Source: Chitinibacter sp. FCG-7
Lineage (GTDB): Bacteria; Pseudomonadota; Gammaproteobacteria; Burkholderiales; Chitinibacteraceae
Assembly (NCBI RefSeq): GCF_040047665.1
Contig: NZ_CP157355.1
Location: 1,240,001 to 1,304,000, forward strand
Direction of reading: 5' to 3'
Length of the DNA stretch: 64,000 nucleotides
The position numbers and the translations under genes were made by a program. The notes beneath the pieces were generated by a model. That model was not told the origin of the DNA. It saw nothing but the letters and a program-made list of their open reading frames with translations, and made no database searches. Shown piece after piece: positions 59,600 to 64,000 of the stretch (the first letter of the stretch is position 1; every line of letters starts with the position of its first letter).

Positions 59600-61450
59600 A
59601 TGAATGTTTTTTACGAGGAAGATGGCAGCTTTAAAGTCGCCAGCATCAATGATGAGCAGGCTGCCAGCATGCAAGTGGAAGACGCACGCGGCAAACGCAG
59701 CAAAATCAAAACCGCCAATGTGCTACTGCGTTTTGATCGCATCAGCCTCGACGATTTTTTCAAATCGGCACAGAGCCTCGCCGCCGAAGTTGATGTCAAT
59801 TTCCTGTGGGAATGCTGCGGGCAAGATGAATTTGGCTTTGCCGAAATTGCCGCCGAATACTTTGGTGCCAACCCCAGCCTGACCCAGCAAGCCGCCGCGG
59901 CCATCGCGCTGCATACCGCGCCGATGTATTTTTATCGCAAAGGCAAAGGCCGCTACAAAGCTGCACCCGAAGAAAACCTGAAAGCGGCGATTGCCGGACT
60001 GGAGCGCAAAGCGCGTGAAGCCGAGCAAATGGCTGCGTGGGAAGCTGATCTTCTGGCAGGTATCTTGCCACAAGCCTTGCAGGAAAAGATCTCTAGACTA
60101 ATACATCGCCCCGACAAAAACAGCCTCGAATACAAAGCACTGGCGCAAGCGGCTGAAAGCGCACAAACATCAACGCTGCGCTTGCTAGAAAAAGTGGGCG
60201 CAATTCCCGACGTGGCGCAATATCATCTCGACGGCTTTTTGGTCGAGCATTTCCCCAAAGGTCGTGGCTTTCCGGCGACCGAGCCCGTGTTTGCGCCTGA
60301 AGATTTGCCGATTGCCGATGTGCAAGCCTTCTCGATTGACGACGCGAGCACGACCGAAATTGACGACGCATTCAGTTTGAAAAAGCTCGCCAACGGCAAC
60401 TGGCAAGTCGGTATCCACATCGCCGCACCTGTACTCGGTATTTTGCCAGGCTCAACGCTAGATCAAGTCGTACTCGATCGCTTGTCGACCGTGTATTTCC
60501 CCGGCGACAAAATCACCATGCTGCCCGACGACGCAGTCGAAGTATTCACATTGCAAGAAGGCGCGGCGCGCCCGGCGGTGTCGATGTATCTGGAAGTCTC
60601 GCTCGGCTACGACATCATCAGCCATCGCTCGCTGATCGAGCGCGTGCCCGTGGTCGCCAATCTGCGCCATCACGATATCGAGCCGTATTTCAATGAAGAC
60701 ACCGTCGGCAAGGAGGGCGAAGACTATCCGTGGAAAGCCGAGCTGACGCTGCTGTGGAATCTGGCTGGCGCGCTCGAAGGCCGTCGCGGCAAAGCCGATC
60801 AGCCGCAGCAACAACGCCTTGATTACAGTTTTTATATTGATCGGGAAGAAGGCCAAGCCGAGCGCGTCCGCATCGTACCGCGCAAACGTGGTGCGCCAAT
60901 GGATAAACTCGTTGCCGAGCTGATGATTCTGGTCAACAGCCTGTGGGGAGCGAATCTACGCGATGCGCAAATCGCCGGCATTTATCGCTCGCAAGGCGGT
61001 GGCCGCGTCAAACTATCAACTCAACCGACTGCGCACGCTGGCCTCGGTGTTGATTGCTATATGTGGTCCAGCTCGCCGCTGCGCCGCGCGGTCGATTTCA
61101 TCAACCAGCAACAACTGGTGGCGATGATACGCAATGAAAAGCCGCGCTATCAGAAAAATGACGCCGAGCTGTTTACCGCAATTTCGTCGTTTGACGCCGC
61201 GTACGCCGCTTATGCCGATTTTCAGGACAAAATGGAGCGCTACTGGTGCATCCGTTATCTAGAACAAGAGAATATGCGCGAATTCACCGCGCAAGTGATC
61301 AAGGAAAATCTGGTGCGCGTTGATGGCATGCCTCTGGTCTTGCGCGTGGGCGGCCTGCCAGAACTCCCGGCTGGGATGACAGTCTCACTACAGCTGATCA
61401 AGGTTGATTATCTGGAGCTGGCCGTCGAAGCCCGGATCGCCACCATTTAA
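59600..61450 (+). CDS. RNB-domain exoribonuclease (RNase II/R family)
   Basis: Hydrolytic 3'-5' exoribonuclease. The 616-residue protein has the RNB catalytic block FSIDDASTTEIDDAFSL with the Mg-binding aspartates, followed by WQVGIHIAAPV, VYFPGDKITMLP, the conserved MDKLVAELMILVN, and YMWSSSPLRRAVDFINQQQL. The N-terminal 230 residues do not look like the two cold-shock domains of RNase R and resemble a distinct betaproteobacterial subfamily. The C-terminus is short, with a minimal S1-like end. ATG 59600 is preferred; ORF extension upstream is not conserved. Confidence 0.9.
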   Translation: MNVFYEEDGSFKVASINDEQAASMQVEDARGKRSKIKTANVLLRFDRISLDDFFKSAQSLAAEVDVNFLWECCGQDEFGFAEIAAEYFGANPSLTQQAAAAIALHTAPMYFYRKGKGRYKAAPEENLKAAIAGLERKAREAEQMAAWEADLLAGILPQALQEKISRLIHRPDKNSLEYKALAQAAESAQTSTLRLLEKVGAIPDVAQYHLDGFLVEHFPKGRGFPATEPVFAPEDLPIADVQAFSIDDASTTEIDDAFSLKKLANGNWQVGIHIAAPVLGILPGSTLDQVVLDRLSTVYFPGDKITMLPDDAVEVFTLQEGAARPAVSMYLEVSLGYDIISHRSLIERVPVVANLRHHDIEPYFNEDTVGKEGEDYPWKAELTLLWNLAGALEGRRGKADQPQQQRLDYSFYIDREEGQAERVRIVPRKRGAPMDKLVAELMILVNSLWGANLRDAQIAGIYRSQGGGRVKLSTQPTAHAGLGVDCYMWSSSPLRRAVDFINQQQLVAMIRNEKPRYQKNDAELFTAISSFDAAYAAYADFQDKMERYWCIRYLEQENMREFTAQVIKENLVRVDGMPLVLRVGGLPELPAGMTVSLQLIKVDYLELAVEARIATI

Positions 61451-61455
61451 AAAAT

Positions 61456-61487
61456 GTAGGTCGGGTTAGCATAGCGTAACCCGACAT
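61456..61487. repeat. TAGGTCGGGTTA palindromic repeat
   Basis: GTCGGGTTA (61460-61468) and TAACCCGAC (61477-61485) form a 9-bp perfect stem. From memory, very similar TAGGTCGGGTTAGC...GTAACCCGAC elements are scattered in many beta- and gammaproteobacterial genomes. Confidence 0.65.
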
Positions 61488-61520
61488 TCAGCAGGCCAGC
61501 CTGCCATGAAGGACCACCCC

Positions 61521-62105
61521 ATGCAGCCCAATCGTCGCCTTAGCGATTTTCTGCCATTGAAGTTTGCCAACGGGCAGGAAATCAAGCAATTCTCCAAACC
61601 CTGCGTTTCCTGCGGCACCATGCTGCACGCCAAAGACATGAATGGCGTTGCGCGGCTGGTTGAAGACCATATTGCCATTGCCGCCAAAGCGCATTGCCAT
61701 TCCTGCGGCGCTGACTTTGGCGTGGCTTGCGTGATCAATTCGCAAAAGCAGGTCAAACGCGTGGTGTTGCCGCGCCTGCTGTTTAACTGGTATTTGCGCA
61801 GCTTGCCGCTGCAAGAGCGCGAAACCGCCCCGCAAGCCATGGTGCGCAATCTGCCTCTGCCTGAGGAGCGGGACGCGCGCGAAGACGCTGCCGAGCTGGC
61901 TCGAATGACACCGCCTGCCAGTAGCATGCAGCCGCGCGAGATTATTCGGGCGACAGAAACTCTGGGCCGTTTTCAGGAAAAACCCATTCCGGCCTGGCTG
62001 ATTCTGGATGGCACCCGCTTTGAATTTGACCGCATCGCGCCAGACGCCAGAACCCAGGAAGGGGAATATTTGCTCGATGGATGTTTGATTTATCGCGCGA
62101 GCTGA
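61521..62105 (+). CDS. Unknown protein with a zinc-ribbon-like N-terminus
   Basis: The 194-residue protein starts MQPNRRLSDFLPLKFANGQE. Two CxxC knuckles (KPCVSCGTM at about 28-36 and AHCHSCGADFGVAC at about 59-72) could bind zinc. The rest is charged, with no known motif, ending EGEYLLDGCLIYRAS. AAGGA seven bases before the ATG at 61521 supports this start over the one at 61506. It lies 70 bp downstream of the RNB nuclease gene on the same strand and may be co-expressed. Function unknown. Confidence 0.78.
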   Translation: MQPNRRLSDFLPLKFANGQEIKQFSKPCVSCGTMLHAKDMNGVARLVEDHIAIAAKAHCHSCGADFGVACVINSQKQVKRVVLPRLLFNWYLRSLPLQERETAPQAMVRNLPLPEERDAREDAAELARMTPPASSMQPREIIRATETLGRFQEKPIPAWLILDGTRFEFDRIAPDARTQEGEYLLDGCLIYRAS

Positions 62106-62116
62106 TGCACTTTCGC

Positions 62117-62144
62117 TTGGCTTTTTGATGCAAAGTTTTATAAT
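62117..62144 (+). promoter_or_regulatory. Predicted promoter of panD
   Basis: TTGGCT (62117-62122), 16-bp spacer, perfect TATAAT (62139-62144), 42 bp before the panD start. Confidence 0.6.
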
Positions 62145-62185
62145 CGCGCCTATCTTTTGGGTCACGCCCCAAGCGGGAGAACACC

Positions 62186-62566
62186 ATGCAACGCAATATG
62201 CTTAAATCCAAACTGCACCGCGTTACTGCAACGCATGCCGAATTGCACTACGAAGGCTCGTGCGCCATTGACGAAAACCTGCTTGAAGCGGCCAATATCC
62301 GCGAATACGAAGCAATTGATATCTGGAATATCAATAATGGCGCCCGTTTTTCGACCTACGCCATTAAAGGCCAACGTGGCTCGGGCATTATTTCGGTCAA
62401 TGGCTCAGCCGCTCGCCACGCCCAGGTGGGCGACTTGCTGATTATTGCCACGTTTGCCGATTACAGCGATGACGAGCTGCACAATCACAAACCATCGCTG
62501 ATTTATGTAGACAGCAATAATCGCATTACTCACAGCAGCAACGCGATTGCAACACAAACCATATAA
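62186..62566 (+). CDS. panD: Aspartate 1-decarboxylase
   Basis: Pyruvoyl enzyme that makes beta-alanine for pantothenate and coenzyme A. The 126-residue proenzyme starts [20 protein letters not shown] and has the self-cleavage site Gly24-Ser25 in YEGSCAID, plus Lys9, Tyr58-region STYAIKG and NGSAARH. Length matches E. coli PanD (126). It stands alone between its own promoter and terminator; panB and panC are elsewhere. Confidence 0.97.
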   Translation: MQRNMLKSKLHRVTATHAELHYEGSCAIDENLLEAANIREYEAIDIWNINNGARFSTYAIKGQRGSGIISVNGSAARHAQVGDLLIIATFADYSDDELHNHKPSLIYVDSNNRITHSSNAIATQTI

Positions 62567-62584
62567 GGTCTTCACCGTACGTCG

Positions 62585-62611
62585 AAAAACCCGCTTTCAA
62601 GCGGGTTTTTT
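62585..62611 (+). terminator. Terminator of panD
   Basis: AAAAACCCGCTT-tc-AAGCGGGTTTTTTATT, 19 bp past the panD stop. Confidence 0.92.
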
Positions 62612-62646
62612 ATTGCTTTCAATCTGCAAAAGCAGCGAATAAACAA

Positions 62647-62660
62647 CTGATTTAAATCAG
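62647..62660. promoter_or_regulatory. TGATTTAAATCA palindrome upstream of the chitin-binding gene
   Basis: CTGATTTAAATCAG is a perfect 14-bp palindrome; the 12-bp core is identical to that at 4717-4728. It fits the FNR half-sites at eight of ten positions. It lies about 170 bp before the secreted protein gene. Confidence 0.4.
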
Positions 62661-62828
62661 CATTTAAAACTCCAGCCGCTCACGCGTCGCCAGCAAAGGT
62701 GATGCAAATAACAAAGCCCGCTTTTGGCACATCACTAATTCCTAATATTTCTGGTAAATTCGCGCTGCTGTATGCCAGACACATGAACAGAAACTTGTGC
62801 GCAAACAAAAAATAGCTCTGGAGGAGCA

Positions 62829-64000
62829 ATGAATTTCTTTTCTAAAGCGGGCCTCGTGGCCGCAATCATCGTCCAAGCTGGCGTTGCTCACGCTGCCACA
62901 GAATGGAATAACAATACCGTATACGCCGAGCCTGGCCAGATTGTGAGCTATCAGGGGCAACTGTATACCAACGGCTGGTGGACCAAGGGCGAAAACCCGG
63001 CCAGCAGCGGGCCATGGGGTGTATGGCGCACAGTCAGCGGCCAAGTCGCTGCAACCAGCGCGCCGACTGCTGCACCAAGCAGCAAACCGACTACGATCCC
63101 AACCCTGACAGCCAGCCCTAAACCTACTGCCAGCGCAGCCCCCACCAGTACACCTATCAGCACAGCGGGCAGCACGGCCAATGCGTGGAATCCAGCCACC
63201 ACCTATGCCGAGAAAGGCAATGTCGTGAGTTATCAAGGCGAGCTGTATCGTAATGAATGGTGGACACGCGGTGACGTGCCAAGTGCATCGGGCGCTTTTG
63301 GCGTGTGGCGCAAAATCAGTGCGGCCACTGCAACACCGACTGCAACAGCCAAGCCTGTCGCGACGCCTGCCCCAACTGCAGCACCAACCGCAGCCCCGAC
63401 TGCCACAGCCAAACCAACGGCGACGCCAGTGATCACGGTCAAACCTAGCCCGACACCTGTCGTCACTGCTGCACCCACAGCAACGCCAACGCTCGCACCA
63501 ACGGCCACGCCTAAACCAAGCGCAACGCCCGCCCCGGTTGGCAGCCTGATTCCACCACGCAGCCTGACACTGGAACAGCCAGGCGATATTGGCACCCTGC
63601 GCGCCGCGCAGCTGCGCAGCTTTAACCACTCTCCATTCCAATCGACGGGTTACTGGGTGCAGCCTGGCGATGTACTGCTGGTGAACTACAGCTACACCGG
63701 TAGCACGCCGAACAAACAGCCGGAAATCTGGCTGCACAATATCGACGATGACACCTGGAACTACGACACCGCGCAAAAAGTGAAGCTCAATGTCGGTAGT
63801 AACAGCATTGTGTCCAACGTGAAAGCCGCCGTGTACGTTGCCGCCTTCAATACGCCAACCAATGGCGAACTCAAAGTCGAGCTGGCTTCGGGTGGCCGCG
63901 TGATGCCGCGCTTTGTATTGGGCCAGCACACGCAGGACGACTGGCTCAAAATGCTCAGCCAGAATGGCGATGCGCCGTACGCCGAGCTGGTTAGCACACG
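62829..64000 (+). CDS. Secreted chitin-binding protein, probable M60-like metalloprotease (cut by window edge)
   Basis: 390 codons are inside the window. The signal peptide MNFFSKAGLVAAIIVQAGVA is cleaved after AHA (residue 22). Two CBM5/12 chitin-binding modules follow, at about 23-68 (TEWNNNTVYAEPGQIVSYQG, ending GPWGVWRTVS) and 118-163 (NAWNPATTYAEKGNVVSYQG), each with the surface aromatics of the fold. They are joined by Ala/Pro/Thr linkers (about 72-117 and 165-238). From about 240 the pattern GYWVQPGDVLLVNY, NSIVSNVKAAVYVA, GRVMPRFVLGQHTQDDWLKM and APYAELVS fits the N-terminal part of the M60/enhancin peptidase family; the HExxH site would lie beyond the window. GAGGAG precedes the ATG. 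Confidence 0.85.
   Translation, partial: MNFFSKAGLVAAIIVQAGVAHAATEWNNNTVYAEPGQIVSYQGQLYTNGWWTKGENPASSGPWGVWRTVSGQVAATSAPTAAPSSKPTTIPTLTASPKPTASAAPTSTPISTAGSTANAWNPATTYAEKGNVVSYQGELYRNEWWTRGDVPSASGAFGVWRKISAATATPTATAKPVATPAPTAAPTAAPTATAKPTATPVITVKPSPTPVVTAAPTATPTLAPTATPKPSATPAPVGSLIPPRSLTLEQPGDIGTLRAAQLRSFNHSPFQSTGYWVQPGDVLLVNYSYTGSTPNKQPEIWLHNIDDDTWNYDTAQKVKLNVGSNSIVSNVKAAVYVAAFNTPTNGELKVELASGGRVMPRFVLGQHTQDDWLKMLSQNGDAPYAELVST

Noticed and set aside
62829..63540. Tandem DNA repeat or CRISPR in the ACxCCAACx-rich stretch
   Set aside because: It codes in frame for Ala/Pro/Thr linkers between secreted domains; the periodicity is protein-level.
62742..63929. A 395-codon reverse-strand open frame opposite the chitin-binding gene
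   Set aside because: It is Arg/Gly/Cys-rich low-complexity sequence, the antisense of the Pro/Thr/Ala linkers, and the forward frame has a signal peptide and two clear domains.

Overview
The window is chromosomal DNA of a betaproteobacterium, most likely a member of the Neisseriales close to chitin-degrading genera such as Chitinibacter, Deefgea or Iodobacter. This rests on the tRNA-Tyr/Gly/Thr-tuf cluster, the dusB-fis-purH-purD order, the protein flavours of EF-Tu, PurH and RF1, and a secreted protein with two chitin-binding modules at the right edge. It is inference from gene content, not a database result. Coding density is high, and no phage, insertion sequence, rRNA operon or CRISPR array is visible.

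Layout. 1-1169 (minus): tRNA-Tyr, tRNA-Gly, tRNA-Thr and the N-terminal 274 codons of EF-Tu behind one good sigma-70 promoter. 1269-7727: lgt and ilvD diverge; then a cold-shock protein, an unknown 236-residue protein, a folE-BLUF photoreceptor pair, tRNA-Phe and a DUF456 membrane protein. 7787-12081 (minus): corA, ppx, phoU, rpiA (Mg, polyphosphate/phosphate, pentose phosphate). 12421-16303: rarD, marC-like, and a translationally coupled pair of TPR proteins, one carrying a degenerate GGDEF domain. 16367-30118 (minus): two complete, different glutamate synthases in tandem, gltB1-gltD1 and gltB2-gltD2, separated by a small lipoprotein gene and a small unknown gene.

30506-44122 (plus): a 12-gene chemosensory operon in the order MCP, cheY, STAS, cheA, MCP, cheW, cheR, cheD, cheB, REC-EAL phosphodiesterase, hybrid histidine kinase, response regulator, with many ATGA overlaps. 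The linker of CheA contains two tandem 24-residue repeats that look like the c-di-GMP-binding MshEN motif, and the same operon encodes an intact-looking EAL phosphodiesterase. This suggests a chemosensory array that reads and edits c-di-GMP and is the most interesting system in the window. The last two proteins share a homologous-looking C-terminal helical tail.

44129-64000: hemF (with a low-complexity insert), dusB-fis, purH, purD, feoAB, an NDH-2 dehydrogenase, hemA, prfA, a 995-residue STAND-type ATPase with no visible output domain, an RNB-family ribonuclease, a zinc-ribbon protein, panD, and the start of a secreted chitin-binding, probably M60-like, protease.

The region is rich in small dispersed repeats: CACACCT heptamer runs in front of purH, purD, prfA and gltB1/gltD1 (and apparently inserted in frame inside gltB2); GGGTATA-type inverted repeats in at least five places (one inside feoB); three related hairpins about 105 bp apart between purH and purD; and several small palindromes at 23.3-23.6 kb.
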